Source: Neurospora tetrasperma FGSC 2508
Taxonomy: Eukaryota; Ascomycota; Sordariomycetes; Sordariales; Sordariaceae
Length of the DNA: 64,000 nucleotides
Direction: 5' to 3'
NCBI RefSeq assembly: GCF_000213175.1
Contig: NW_009799100.1
Coordinates: 3,847,099-3,911,098 of the forward strand
The position numbers and the translations under genes were made by a program. How positions within the stretch are numbered: position 1 is the first letter of the stretch; every line of letters starts with the position of its first letter. A model generated the notes under the pieces. That model saw only the letters and a list, made by a program, of their open reading frames with translations. It made no database searches and was not told where the DNA came from. Positions 48,013 through 60,946 of the stretch are shown here, one piece after another.

Positions 48013-49287
48013 TCACACACCTCCTACTCTTCGTATTGTAGATGTCCTGGGGACAACCGACTCATCATGGCGCCGACTGCCTCTCAGTTCAGTAGAAGTG
48101 AGTGATGCCGACGTTGTTCGCCCAATGTTACTAGCCGTTGCATGGTTGTTCGCTCTACTAGACTGGGTATAACGACCAGAGCGAGGAATTGCCGGCAGCG
48201 TGTTACTGAGAGTATCTCGCATGGATGAGAAACGAGAGCCGGGCTCGCCTATTGACATGTGGCTAGCTGGTGTTCCAGGCACAAGAACTGCAGAAAGGTT
48301 AGTCTTATTATCAGTGTAGCAGAGTAAGAGTGAAGATTCACATTGGGGATCCATTGGTTTGTTCCAACTATCCACACTTCCTGAACCAGAATGCCTTCTC
48401 GATGACCTCGAGTCATCGGGGAAGTAGTTGGTTGTCGGTCCGATCCCACCAGCGTTTTGCCCCTGGAGGTCATACCGATCCGGATTCGAGCCTAACCTCG
48501 AGCCCATGACATCAGCCGGATCGTTGGCTGGTTGGCTTAGCAATACCTTTTGTTTCAATTTGTTGTAGAGCTCCTGAGCCTGCTCCAACTTCTTGCTCTT
48601 TTCAGCGAGTGTGCGGCGAAGATCTTCACATTTTCGACGGAGCCCTTGCTCTTCAAGTTCCATATCTGACATAAAAATGTGAGCCCGTTGTGCACAAGAT
48701 GCCCAAGAGATCGAAAGCCTGAATATACCTTTGATCTTGGCCGTCAAGGTGGAGATCCTGGTGTTTCCTTGATTCCACACGCTCTCAACTTCACGCTCGA
48801 GTGAGACGCAATGAAGTTGCAGATTTCGGTTCATCTGAGACTGACGTAGGCTAGCATTTGAATGTCAGAATCTGAAGACGCCTAAAACAATTGAATGAAG
48901 AGCAAGAAGAAAGGTTTCAAGACGGACATTTGGTTTGTCATCTGATAGGACCAAAAACTGAGGGCTCTTCCTGCGCATTCCATGACCACCGTAGGACTTA
49001 GACCACACAAAATGACGGACTTCCACTCTTCTGATGGACGAAGAAGCTGTCTACCTGTCTCGCTCTCATTCAGCGGCTGACGGCAAACAGGGCAGGTATA
49101 GGGCCCTTGGCTAGTGAAGCCGTGGCGACTTGCGCAGTCCATACATATTGCATGGCTAGGAAATTGTCAGTTGATTGGACTGGAACGATAGTATCGAGTT
49201 GCCAACCGACCTGCATGCGGTCACCAAGGCTTGACCCGTCAACTGGGCGCCGCATTTGTTAACATTGCAAGCCAGGTCTTGCTCCAT
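48013..49287 (-). CDS. HEI10: Meiotic crossover RING protein HEI10 (CCNB1IP1), 341 aa, 5 exons
   Basis: A SUMO/ubiquitin-type E3 that marks and promotes crossover sites on paired meiotic chromosomes; Sordaria HEI10 is a well-studied case. Exons: 49287-49211, 49155-48928, 48850-48729, 48665-48342, 48287-48013. The RING is at residues 7-50: C7-x4-C12, C25-x-H27, C30-x2-C33 and C47-x2-C50. The diagnostic GLSPTVVMECAGRALSFWSYQ follows. The second intron starts with an unusual GTCCGT donor. Splicing it gives TNQILRQSQMNRNLQLHC, leading into a long coiled coil (DMELEEQGLRRKCEDL onward). The C-terminal third is Ser/Arg-rich and disordered but holds the short FLVPGTPASHMS motif. Intron 4 (48288-48341) is 54 bases without a stop, so retention would stay in frame. 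Confidence 0.9.
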
Positions 49288-50556
49288 CGCCTTTCAGCTA
49301 CTTCAGAATCGTGAGGGGTGAAGTTGTATGTGAAAGAGCGAGAAGGGGTAATGGACGGATCAGCCCGAGGAGGGCACTGAATTCACTTTATCAGCAGGAA
49401 CTCTAAGACAAAGAATTGGAAGCCGGAAGAAGAGTAACGGATTATGATGACCTTTGTCGAGGAGTTGCAACAAACTCGAGGGGGGGAAATCGCACGAGCG
49501 TGACTTCTGGGTGATGGCATCTGTAACGCGCCTTCCATTTGTACCATCAAGTGCTTGCTCATACCACCTGCCAAGTGTTGCTTCATGAGAAGGAGCGAGC
49601 CATGATCACAGGCGGGACGGGCAACGCCATAGAGGTATCTAGTACCAACTAAGACCAACCCAAATTGAGATATCCAATCTAGAGGTAGGTACCTAGACGT
49701 CAGTTGGAAGAAACCATTTCAGCCCACTTCGCGTGAACAATTGATGAGAGATATTGAGGTTTTAAGCTTGGTGATAAACAGCGAGATGATTTGCCGTAAG
49801 TCCGCGTCCGGATGAATCTTGTTTGTTTTGAAATTTTCGAGGATGCCAGTTGGGGACCGGGCTTAGTTGCACTTGCAGCATGAGCCGACTACGAAAAGGA
49901 CCGGAACGTGGAGGAAATTGCACATGTATTCGCTGGTTCCGATGCTCTACAATCAAGCAGCACCACAAACTCCCGCTGTGTATCTCATCGTTGATGGTAT
50001 AGATACTTGGTAGTGCTACCTACCTCTACTTATGAACTTCAACCTACCGTATAATCTCGTGAAATTGAACTTCGGGTAAACACTTTTTATGCAGGCACAA
50101 GTAGGGTTAATGGTGTCAGTCAGCTATGTGCATGCTTCTTTATTACTTATCCTCTCTATCAACCCTGATTGTGTCTACATAAAAAGTGTTTACCCGAAGT
50201 TTAATTTCACGAGATTATACGGTACCTCTAAGTATCGCGAAGTGGTTCATCGATGTCACTCAACAAATGCAACCGACCTCGGCATGCGCAACCCCTGGCA
50301 ACGTTCCTTGGCAGCCATCAAGGTCCCCTCACCAGCCACATACGCCACGCGTACTGTAGCTGCACAGTATCTCCCCGAATGCCTTATCGTGGCGGTGCTG
50401 CAGCTGTTCCAACCACTGTCAGCAAGGTGGTGATCCACTAGAGGCTCTCAAACCCCACCGCTTCGCGACGTACCTCATAATCACGACCTACGCAACCGAC
50501 AGCTCTTCCTCGGTCACGCCAGCGGTACCATTATCTGGAGAAAGTTATAATCCAAA
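49288..50556. other. Divergent spacer HEI10/ULA1
   Basis: Promoters of two divergent genes and the inverted-repeat element at 50045-50224, listed separately. No other gene seen. Confidence 0.55.
50045..50224. mobile_element. TA-flanked inverted-repeat element (MITE candidate)
   Basis: Arms 50045-50091 and 50178-50224 are 47-base inverted repeats with a single mismatch, separated by 86 bases. Weaker pairing continues inward for about 17 bases on each side. Both outer ends are TA followed by CCGTATAATCTCG, as expected for a Tc1/mariner-type target duplication with terminal repeats. There is no coding capacity. The one mismatch in the strong arms (G in the left arm, T opposite in the right arm) is a C-to-T change in a CpA context, which fits RIP. 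Confidence 0.6.
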
Positions 50557-52537
50557 ATGACTGAGATTGTAATGGACCAGACGCCGCCCATTCTGCAGGG
50601 TCCTTCGGACAAAGAACGCAAATATGATCGCCAGTTGCGCCTATGGGCAGCGAGTGGTCAGGCCGCCCTTGAGTCGGCCAACATCCTGCTTGTGAACTCT
50701 GGCGCCGGTACAGTGGGTGTCGAAACCCTCAAGAACCTTATATTGCCAGGTACTTTGCTGTTCCCAATTTCGCCCCGGATCGCCACGATCAGAGGACTAA
50801 ACTTCACGATGCTGATACGAACACTACAGGTATCGGGCGGTTCGTGATCCACGACAATGCGCTGGTGGACGAGGCCGATCTGGGTGTCAACTTTTTCTTG
50901 GACGATAGTTGTTATGGAAAACCCCGAGCACAATGTCTGGCAAGTCTGCTGGGGGAGTTGAACCCGGAAGTTGATGGAGATTGGTCGCCCAAGACCAAGG
51001 TAAAGAAAGGATCCAAGAGGGCATGGCCTAACTCTGCTGCGAAGCTCACTACTAACTTGACGGAAGCAGAACGACACACTGGGGTCACTACTTAAAAAGT
51101 CCCCCTTATTTACCGCCATCATGTACACATATCCTATCAACCATGTTGAGTTGGAGTCCCTCGAACAATACAGCAAAGAACACAAGACACCACTAATAGC
51201 CATTCACTCGACTGGCTTTTATTCGTATTTTACTATCAGACTTCCGGGAACATTTCCAATAGTCGACACCCACCCGGACGAGACGGCAACAACAGACCTC
51301 CGACTCCTCAGCCCCTGGCCTGAGTTGGTCGAGTTTGCCAAAACTATGACCAAGGATATCGACAGCTTAGACAATTTCGAACACGGCCACCTGCCATACG
51401 TGGTAATATTGCTTCATTACTTGGATAAGTGGAAGGCGACACACAATGGCACCTACCCCTCAACCTACAAGGAGAAGACGGAGTTCAGGCAGCTAGTTCG
51501 GGACGCTGCAAGGACAGACAATCCCGAGGGTGGCGAAGAGAACTTCGACGAGGCTGCTGCTGCTGTGCTCAAAACGGTCGCCCCCTTTTCTCTACCATCC
51601 GGACTAAAGGAGGTGTTTGAGTACGAGCACAAGGGCCCTGTACGTTGCGACGTTCCCGCAGGTTTTTTCTTGGAAAAGACCATGTCTGCTGACACGATGC
51701 TTATAGATTCAAGAAAGGTCAACATTCTGGATCATCGCGGACGCGGTCAAGGCTTTCTATACAAACCACGGCTCCCTGCCCCTTCCGGGCAATGTTCCGG
51801 ACATGAAGGCCCAGTCCAAGGTCTACGTCCAACTCCAGAACATCTACAAGGCCAAGGCTCGTAAGGACGCGGCCGAAGTCCTGCAGACGGCACAAGCGAT
51901 TGCGGGAACGGGACGAAAGGTGGATCCTGCCGAAGTGGACCTCTTCTGCAAGAACGCAGCATTCGTCAAGCTGATCAATGTAGAGGGTGGAGGAGACACT
52001 GCCCCTCTTGGTAGTAAAGAGCGGCTTCAACAGGTGCTTCGTAAGTTCATCTCGCCTCTTTTGGTAATGGGTGGAATCCCCTTGTATCCCTCACTGCAAC
52101 CGCGGACTTCATCATGAGCTCCTAGCCGTACCAGAATGATATACTGAATTGTTGTAACAGGACAAGAAATGGCCAATGACCAAGTCGCGGAAATGACATT
52201 ACAGCCCATGTCGCTCTTCCCCACTTACCTGGCTTTGAGAGGTCTGGCGCATTGTGGCAACGCATCATCCGACAAGACGCAGATTGTCGAAGCCGTCAAG
52301 AGCTTGCTCTCCGACAACCTATCAAGCGAGGAGTATGGCGACCTCAACGAGAAGCTGGGGAATGTTGCAGAGGATCTTGCCCGAGCCGAATACGGCGAGC
52401 TACACAACATCTCCGCACTCACGGGTGGTATGGTGGCTCAGGAGATGATCAAGATCATCACTAAGCAGTACATCCCCATCGACAACACGTGCGTGTTCGA
52501 CGGGATCAGGAGCCGAACTCAGGTCTTCCATGTGTGA
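50557..52537 (+). CDS. ULA1: NEDD8-activating enzyme E1 regulatory subunit (ULA1/APPBP1), 547 aa, 5 exons
   Basis: Pairs with UBA3 to activate the ubiquitin-like protein NEDD8/Rub1, which then switches on cullin ubiquitin ligases. Exons: 50557-50749, 50830-50999, 51070-51639, 51707-52040, 52161-52537. All junctions are in frame, for example [33 protein letters not shown] and [18 protein letters not shown]. The N-terminal [20 protein letters not shown] and [19 protein letters not shown] are the inactive adenylation-like half of the E1. The middle helical insert and the C-terminal [19 protein letters not shown] with the final [13 protein letters not shown] match APPBP1. There is no E1 catalytic cysteine domain of the UBA3 type, as expected. 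Length is normal. Confidence 0.92.
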
Positions 52538-55500
52538 GAGAGGAGGAAGAGGGGTTGAGGCAAGTGTGGAAATGAGAAGGGACTGTGGCCGAGCAATACG
52601 CCTCTCAGTTCTGAAAACAAAGAGGGGGGGGGGGGAGGCAGTGTCGAAGGTGGCGACCAGAAGGAAAGAGGAATAGATGGGTGGGTGGGTGGAGATCAAC
52701 AGAAAACTTGAATTGGCTCTGGATTCAGCTGGGGCCCAGGCCCAGTTCCGATCCCTGATCCGCTTGTCTTGATGGAAGCATCGACGAAGGCCGACAATCA
52801 TGATGCGGATGCAAGTCTTTTTCCCGCTTGGCCAGTAGCAGCCAGCGCTTGCTTGCTGACTCATTAGAAGGAGGCGAAAATAGACAATCAGGACATGATC
52901 AGGGACATTTATGGAATAGACGAGCGTTGACGAAGCAAGGCTAACACGCGCTGTCGGGGGGCTTAGAAGCTGGCTGGGGGTGTGCTTGCCAAGGCAATAG
53001 GGATCTCGAGTCTCGACTCGAAGATGATGGCGCGTTGGTACCAGGATAATGGTCAGGGAATCTAGAAGAGATGGAGCTTGCAGACCTCATACCACTCGCC
53101 TCTTTCCCTTACTTGGGAAGCACAGTGAAATAGAATTGACAGCGAAAAAGCAAAGTTCGAAAGTAGCTTTCAACAAATAGACAGACTAAAAAGGCAGACA
53201 GACAGGAAAATGAGAAATAGGAAACAGAACAGGCGAAAAAGCTTTGGGCTATAACGTATTTACAATTCTACATGAAGGGAGATGAAATGTCGAACGCACC
53301 TATCAAATGACTTCGTGTCATTGTTGGGTTAAAGTCTAATCAAGGCTTGATGTGGTTCTTTGCGGGCGTTTTTGACCCTGTCTTCATCTACCGTGGCAGG
53401 TCTCGGTGAATCTGTGTCTTTCTGTGCTTTACCGTATTGTTATCCGGTTCTTGTGCGTCATTCTATGAGGCAATGCCCAGGGCCGTTCACACAGAAGTCT
53501 TTGGACATGATTCAAATACATGGTTGACGATGAATATTGGGAGTTCCTAGGATAGGATGCCCTTTCAGCTCGGGCAAGCAACTAGCCCTTGTCTGCAAGA
53601 TGCCCCCCCCCTTGATCATGATCAACATGTTTTCTTCTTCTTAAAAATTTTCCCTGTTTCCGACATGAAGTCATCAGCATCCATCATCTATCATCAGAAA
53701 CTATTTCAGGCACGGTAGCATGCAGATTTCGGCCTGGATGGATGGATGAACGATACACTACATGGACGAATGGAGGTTGTTCATTTCGCGCTTCGGACCG
53801 CGGGTCATGCTCCCCCGAACGCTCAATGCCACCTCACAGTCTCATTGGCATCGTAAGGTGCATAAGGTCAAGGCTACAAAGGCACACACCTTATGCCTGT
53901 GGATCTTGCGGTGTGCTGGGCAATAACGAGAAGACTGCTTTGTGTAGGTGAGAGTGAATGTTATTTTGTGAACGTGAGAGTTCTCTGAAAGTTTTATTTC
54001 TTTCTGTACATGTAGCGTAGCTGTGATCCAAATTCTACTCTCTCATTTGTTCTCATTTCTGCTTTTGGACCCGGGGAGGTATGTGGGAGGGATCATCTCG
54101 CACAAGGCTCACTTTGTGCTAGTGCAATCTCATATGCTGCCATGTGGCAACGTTTAATGTGAGGCTCTTTTGTTTTGTTTTCCACTATCTCATCACACAC
54201 AGGCACGGTGAGGGGAGACACTAGGTGATTCTTCCGAGATGGTCTACGACATGACATGACCCTCTCACTCGGAAGGAGCATCATGTTGGGTCGGACTAAG
54301 GACCTCAGCAGCTCACAGAATCCTGGTAGAACAACCAGATTTTCACTATTGTCCGGTTTGTAATGTTTGGAATGATGTAGGAACATATGCATGGTAGTTC
54401 AGCCCATGGTTTGTTTATTTGTTTGTGACAGGGGTCTGCAAAAGTACACAGAAAACGAACACGATGACCAGGCTCGACATGGAGGATGGGACAGAGGGTG
54501 TGTATAAAATGGCCGAGACGCATCTGGTTGATGCTGATTTCTTGCATGAAACTTGATGGAATCGTTTGCAGAGTGGGTGGTGAACAAGTCCCGCGCTAAC
54601 GAACAAATCAGGCTGCTGTACATCGACCTACTCCACTCATGATTGCATCTTCAAGAATCAGGTACAAAGGTACACGCCGGCGAATCGTCGGGCTGGGCGC
54701 CCGGTATTTGCGGATCACTGTTGCAATGCTAAACAGCCCTCACGGAACTCTGACAGTTTTGTTCCGATACGTACCCCTTACAATAATGTAGTGTACAAGT
54801 GGTTGCGTGTGAATAAAGGGTGTTGTTCATCAAGGTACACCGTGGTGTAAGCTGTGGACTGGATGATATCCGTGCATTTCTTTCTGTTTTCGAGCCAACA
54901 CTCCAAGGTAAAGGAACGGAACATCGAGAGCCCCATACAGAAACCACACCACACTAGTCCTATAACGGGACCGGTACGAGCCCATTGTAGGATAACTAAC
55001 AAGGTGAAGGTAAAGACCTAGGCAATGAAGTAGGTATGTATGGAAGTCTGTCGAGGAAGTGACCTGACCCGGCCTGTCAACGTCCATGCGATCCACCCCG
55101 AGCGGGCGGGCTTGATGGATATCATCAGATCGCCCGGCGGACGAGGGTTGCGGACCTAGCCGGCGGCTGAGGAATCACAAAAGCTTGAAACACGCCGACT
55201 TGCAACACGAAGGAAGATTCACTCAGCGCTGCTGTTTCAACTGATAGAGGACCTCTGATCCTGAAATGAACGGGAGCGATAGTAGTGTAGGAGTGTGTTT
55301 GTTTCCCACTTACCTATTCCACACATGTGAGACAGGAGACGGCAAGGCAGCTTGGCAGTAAGGAAAGCTGGGCGAGCTTCCAGAAGCACCTCCTGATTCG
55401 TCAAGGTACACTACACGAGCTCAGGGCACTACACTGGGCTAGGTCCAGTACCCTGAGCAGGTAGGTCCATGGTACAGGGTTAAGAAGAGACAGGACCCAC

Positions 55501-55959
55501 CAGGCCGATCGGGAACAGGCCGCTGGGCTCAACGGTCCAAACCATCCAGCGGTTTTGAGTGAGGCGCTTAGATGGAACCTTTGCTACCTACAACATATTT
55601 GTTACCTACGTGTAGTTGCCAAAGCAGGCTGATACGAAGGTAGGTATCGCCGGCTTGAGAAGTGTATCTGCCAAGACGCTAAGTAGGAACTTCGCATAAG
55701 CCACTGAAAGCTCCCCATTCGGAGACTTTCAGTGCTGAAATGCTGTTCCGAGCCGCCCGAAACCTTGCACTCTAGGTAACGGTGCAGCGAAAAGATACCT
55801 CAAGGACGACCCACTCTCTTCCCAGAACGTGCTTGTCTTGCGACTTGGCGGAAAAAGACCAATCAGACAGAACGTACCATTGGATGTCACGCTAGCTGGA
55901 TAAACTCAAATCCCTTCCTGGATAGATTAAACATACCTCTACTCCTTTGAAGTGTAGAC

Positions 55960-56330
55960 CTTACTGGACATATCACCAAATTCATGTTTTTTGAGAAGCT
56001 ATTTAGAAAGCTTATAAGATTGTTAACAATGACATTGCTGTATTTATTAAATTATATCCAAAGGTTACCTTATGTATAAGTGTTACACTATATGATGTAA
56101 AGTTTCAGAAAAATGTAAAATTTATCTTCTGTATCTTATGCCACATTGTAGTCTATCAAGTATTTGAGAAGTGATGCTGTAGTGATAGAAAAAGTATATA
56201 ATGATAGTGACAGTAACGATAATGATGATGATGATAGTAGCAGCAATGATAATAGCAATAGAAGAAGTGATAGTTTCAAGTTAATGATAGTACTTAAAGA
56301 GCGTACCTACGCACGGATGTACATAGTTAG
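55960..56330. repeat. AT-rich tract with GATGAT-type simple repeats
   Basis: Markedly AT-rich relative to its surroundings, with roughly equal TpA and ApT counts by eye over 55981-56160 and an ATG/ATA-type microsatellite at about 56200-56275. Such tracts in Sordariales are often remnants of repeats mutated by RIP. I cannot identify a parent element. Confidence 0.4.
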
Positions 56331-57396
56331 TACCTGGTGAGATTCGGACGCAAGTGGGAACTAGTGATGAGCTGTATGTCTAGAAAAGTAGGTTTTAGTC
56401 TATCCAGGGAGAGGTTTGAGTCTATCCAACTAGCGTTAACGTGTGAACGTTGTCAGATCGATGCATCAACATCATGTCGGACCTCGTGGCAGGCCAACCA
56501 TCCTCCAGGCACCTGCACTCATTGGTTTTCGGAAGGGTGGACGCTTTGCCGCGCCTCAGAAGCAACTTTTAACATACCACTCTTCCTTTTTCGATTCCTT
56601 TAATCTTCAGACTCCTGTGATCGGCAATCGCGCCTCATGGAATCAATGCAAAGCCTACAAGGGGTCGATGCAGTCCTTAGGTTCTGCATTCAAGGCGGGC
56701 CGAAACGGAACAGCGGACGCTAACCTGATGAATAACCTGACTCTGCACCACCAGACGACAGGATGAACGTCTCGGTTCTGTGACCCTCGACCGAGGACCG
56801 GCATTGATGTACTTGTAATCGGACAGCCAGAGTTTCATCCTCCATCAGCGGCTTTTCGGTAACAGTCCGGCGGCGCCATAGTGTAGGCCACTCTGAACTT
56901 TGGCCGGGTGACCAGGGGATCAGTACACGTCTTCAACCCCAGACTCTCGTCAGCTACATTTCAAGCATCACGACATGCTGCACTCCAGGCCCCCAGGTTA
57001 CTTTGCAGCTTATCAACAATCAAGATAGGCCGTACCCGCAGAATCGTCGTCAGCTATGTATCGAGACGACAGCCAGAATGCAACTGAATGACTACCTGTA
57101 CCACAAACCTAAAGACTGCCTGCCATTCGTGGCCAGGACCATGGTGTCGGAAAAGCCGAGCCGAGAGCAACGTAAGGCGGGGCCTCGGTAAGTTCCATTG
57201 TACACTACAGGCTCGCTTGCCGTCTTTCCAGAGCTTCGATGCGCATCTGGTTGGATGGTGGAAGTGTGGGGAAATCTTGTACGTCCGCTCTAACACTACT
57301 CGCTCTACTCTAATATCAAAGGGGAAAGAGCCAAGAAAACTCGAAACGCTTGCCCTCTGTGACCCTCCCTCCCTGGGCCTCTCGGCTTTCCACTTT

Positions 57397-57429
<33 letters not shown>

Positions 57430-60400
57430 GGTGTGTCAAAATCTCTCTCTGCTCCACGAGTTCGACACGAGGCGTCAAAAGACGGCAGGCTCATCTGGAC
57501 GCCCATGGTCTGGCCCTCCAGTTCCACGCACCCACAAATCGAGTCCCTTGTGATCTCGCTTGTCTGCAAGAGTCGGCATTCCATCAGTCATTCTACTACA
57601 TCCATATCTCCGCCCGGGACTCATACCCAGCAACTCCAGGGCATCCAGGGCATCGACCAGCAGACGTCACATCCGATCAGACCGCTGGTTCTCGTGTACC
57701 CGCCGGCGTTGACTCTCGCCTGGCCATCAACCGCAAAACGGCGAGACTCCAAGTTCTTCCGGATCGTCATGACAATCGCTGGACTATCACGACCGCCAAC
57801 TGCTACAACAAGTGGTAGTACGCCATCCTTCAAACCAAGCTCGCCAAGTTTGACACTGCGACGGAGGGGACAGAGCTTCCATTTTTCCCCTGCTGTTGCC
57901 CCACCCGTCGACCCGTTTACAGCTCCCCTCAGGCGCCTAGGGCCTTGACCAAACAAGCCAAACGTGCCCTTGCCTTGCCCCTCTACCACCCAAACGGCAT
58001 TTGAGGTGCTAGACGGACATCTCTCGGCTACGCAACTGTTTCGTTTCAAGCGGCTGCTGGCGAGCTGCACAGCCGGTAACCACATCTATCCTGCTTCTCC
58101 CATCTTATCACCACCATGCTTTCCGTCCAGTACCCCTAAAAGTTTGTTAGCTCGGTACCTACTTACAGGGGGTCTCAACCAACAGGTGTTCGGATCCCTT
58201 CTATCATCTCATCTTGAAATCAGGCGATTCCAGCCAATCAGATTGTGCAGATAGACGTGTTCTGCCTTGCAAGGCCCCCTGTCACCCCCCTGTAAGAAAA
58301 CATGAGGCGCGTCCGGCGCTAACAAACCTTCAAGTCTCGATGTAGACTACTACCTATGCCGTACCACATAGACTTTACCCTCACGCTTGTCCAGTGGACG
58401 TGATATCTACCCACCGTTCCCATGGCGCTTTGCGGTGAGCAAGTCCTCCAGTCAAGCGCCTGCGGACCTTGTCGTCTCCAAAGTTGCAATATGATGACGA
58501 CTACGGTTCCGTTGCTCTCGCCAAGGTGCCGCGGGCGGTAGCCAAGAGACTCAGTCTCTCCTTACCTTGTCTTCACAAACTACATATCATCTTTACATGA
58601 GCACACTTCTGGACGCGCTTTCCATCTTAAAAGTCTACGGATGCGCTGTTTCTCATCTCTCGCTTGTCAATGTGCTTGGTTCTCAGCCCCCATGCGAGCC
58701 CTTTGATAGTTCATAACATGATGACCTTCAAGTTGGGAAAGAATCATGAAGCGACCAAGATGGGTGGACTCTTGCGAGATAAACCATATGCAGAGGGGCC
58801 TGTAGGATGTTGTGAGGAAGGCAAAGTTACCTTTTATCATTGTTCAGTTCTTGGTCCAATGTTCTTCTCCCTACTTGCCTCAGAGCACAAAGACTCACCT
58901 TGCTACAGTAACTTCAGTTCTCAAAATCTAAATCGTCTAGAATATACTCGCGCATCTTCGACTTACCCAATGCTAGACGACATTCAAACAATCTGTTGAG
59001 CCGGTTTCTTCACAAAAGAGTTTACAATAACACCTCTCTTCTCCTGTAACAACTTGAGCATTACTTCCATTTGCGTTTATTGACGAACTACACCGGAGTG
59101 CCGACCTCCAGCAGTGATTGGCTAAATCCAGGCCGGAAGGGTTAACCAGCAACCCGAAACCTGTTGGAAGGATCTTTTACACTAGCTTGAGGAGGCTGTT
59201 ACCTCCGTTTTGTTAGCGCGTTCCCTCCGTCTTCTGGCTCCGTTCCTTTCACGATTCCTCTTCTAACTGCCAAGTTCCCACTCTCACTCTAGCTTCATCC
59301 ACCCCGGCGAGCCCGGACCCCACCCCTGTCTGGCCCGATCGGACGGGAACTAGGGACAGAAATCGTAGCAAAGATCCACCATCATGCTGAGGTTCGCTGA
59401 AGACGGGGGGAAGGAGAAGGAGGGGGGGAGGGGGACTGGAGTGACGAACAGCTTTTCTTCCCCACAAGCGGCTGGCACCGAGGCAGTAGCTACATACCTA
59501 CCTCTCTACGTATTTACCTTCATCATCTCAACCTCCAGTCAAATCGTCGAGTCAATATTGGTGCCGACGGCCCCATCTTCCCCTCTCTCCAACACCAACG
59601 TCCTTCACACCACACCACCGCACCACCACACGGCCCCCTACAGAGATCTTCGCTATACATACAAAGCACGTTTCACACACGTTCACTTGTACTTCGCGCA
59701 ACAGCTTGGTCAACGGTTCAGGGTCAAGACGAATCGGATGACTTGATGCTTTGCTTCAAAAAAGGGGCAAAAGTGAGTGCTTGGAGGGTTGTGACCCCTC
59801 TGGGTTCTCATCTCGCATCGCCGTGATTCTCGTAACGAACCTTCCCTAAACCACCTACAGACACAGCCGGGTGGCTTTAGCTTAGCGTACCGTTCAACTC
59901 TTGGTCAAGCGACGGACTGTTGAAAACACCACTCACCTAACCTGACTCGGAAGCATACGGTGCCTGCGTCATAACCAGTGTAGAGAAGAGGTGTTAGAGA
60001 CAACGCCCCCCGCCTATAGTCTGTGGGCCAAAGAGGTTGCTGTGAAAAGCAGTATGTACATACTTTGCGGTACCACCCTCTGTATACCCTCAGACCCCGG
60101 CTTTGGCGTTAAAATGATGCCACTGAGGAATGCCTGGGTGTTCTTGACAGAGTCAGAGTACGTACTTCTTTCTTTCAAGCCATCAAGGGCCTGGTGGTGT
60201 CTGACTGGTAGGCCGTGCCTGGTCAACAAGCCTTGCCCCTGGATCCCCTGTTCTTCCTTAGCTTGATGTCACCCTCGAATACGGCATTGACCAGTAGTCT
60301 AGCATCGAGATACCTCACTTGACAAGGTATACCGGCGCCCGAGGGCAAAGTACTGGAGTTGTGTACTCCCCGATCCTATACCTCCTTCACCCTGTCAACA

Positions 60401-60655
60401 AGATTGACGGGGCCGCATCCGAGTTTCTCCACATACAACGGTAGCATACCACCGGTCCCTTTCCAATCTTCCTCACCCCACAATCAGCTTTCGTCCCGTG
60501 AAACAGTGATGGTATGTTTCATTCCCTGGTGATTCTGGATACTCTTCAGAACAAAGGTGTACCATCGGGTGGAATAGTTCGGCATTTTATCACAACCTGT
60601 GGCTGAGGCTGAGGTAAAGTGCAATGGACGAATTCCCAACTCGGTTCAATGTAAA

Positions 60656-60663
60656 TATATAAG
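60656..60663 (+). promoter_or_regulatory. TATA-like element upstream of the transcription factor gene
   Basis: TATATAAG, 284 bases before the ATG, followed by a pyrimidine-rich stretch (60690-60720) suitable for transcription start. Suggestive only. Confidence 0.35.
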
Positions 60664-60946
60664 TTTGCATACGCTCCTCACGGTCTCGGCCACCCCCTCA
60701 TTGTCCCCCAGGGTCTGTCTTTAGTTTGTTTATCATTGACGAGGACAAAATATCAATCTGAAGCCCACACAAGGTTTTCACTTCCTGTGATCAAGGTCTC
60801 GCCACTTTCACGAACTCGCCGGTTGATATTCGGGCCTTGCTTGGCAACCCATACATTTATACCTTCTCTCTGGCTGCCAGTGGCTTATCAGCTTTCCGCA
60901 AGTTGTATTCCCATTCAAACAGCCTCTGGTCAGCAAAGCGTTCATA

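Larger units (their letters stand above)
52538..60946. other. 8.4-kb stretch without a supported gene
   Basis: The longest empty interval in the window. Contents seen: G12 at 52624-52635, an AT-rich tract at about 55960-56330 (listed separately), T29 at 57401-57429, and a TATA-like element at 60656-60663. Many short frames exist. The longest, 57088-57948, runs through the poly-T tract and overlaps an open frame on the other strand, so it is not credible. The interval is the 5' side of the transcription factor gene at 60.9 kb and probably contains long regulatory sequence. Confidence 0.55.

Noticed and set aside
57088-57948. 286-codon plus-strand frame
   Set aside because: It reads through a T29 homopolymer as poly-Phe, overlaps open frames on the other strand and shows no family feature.
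59384-59746. 120-codon plus-strand frame upstream of the transcription factor
   Set aside because: Thr/His/Pro-rich and without domains; most likely spacer or leader sequence.
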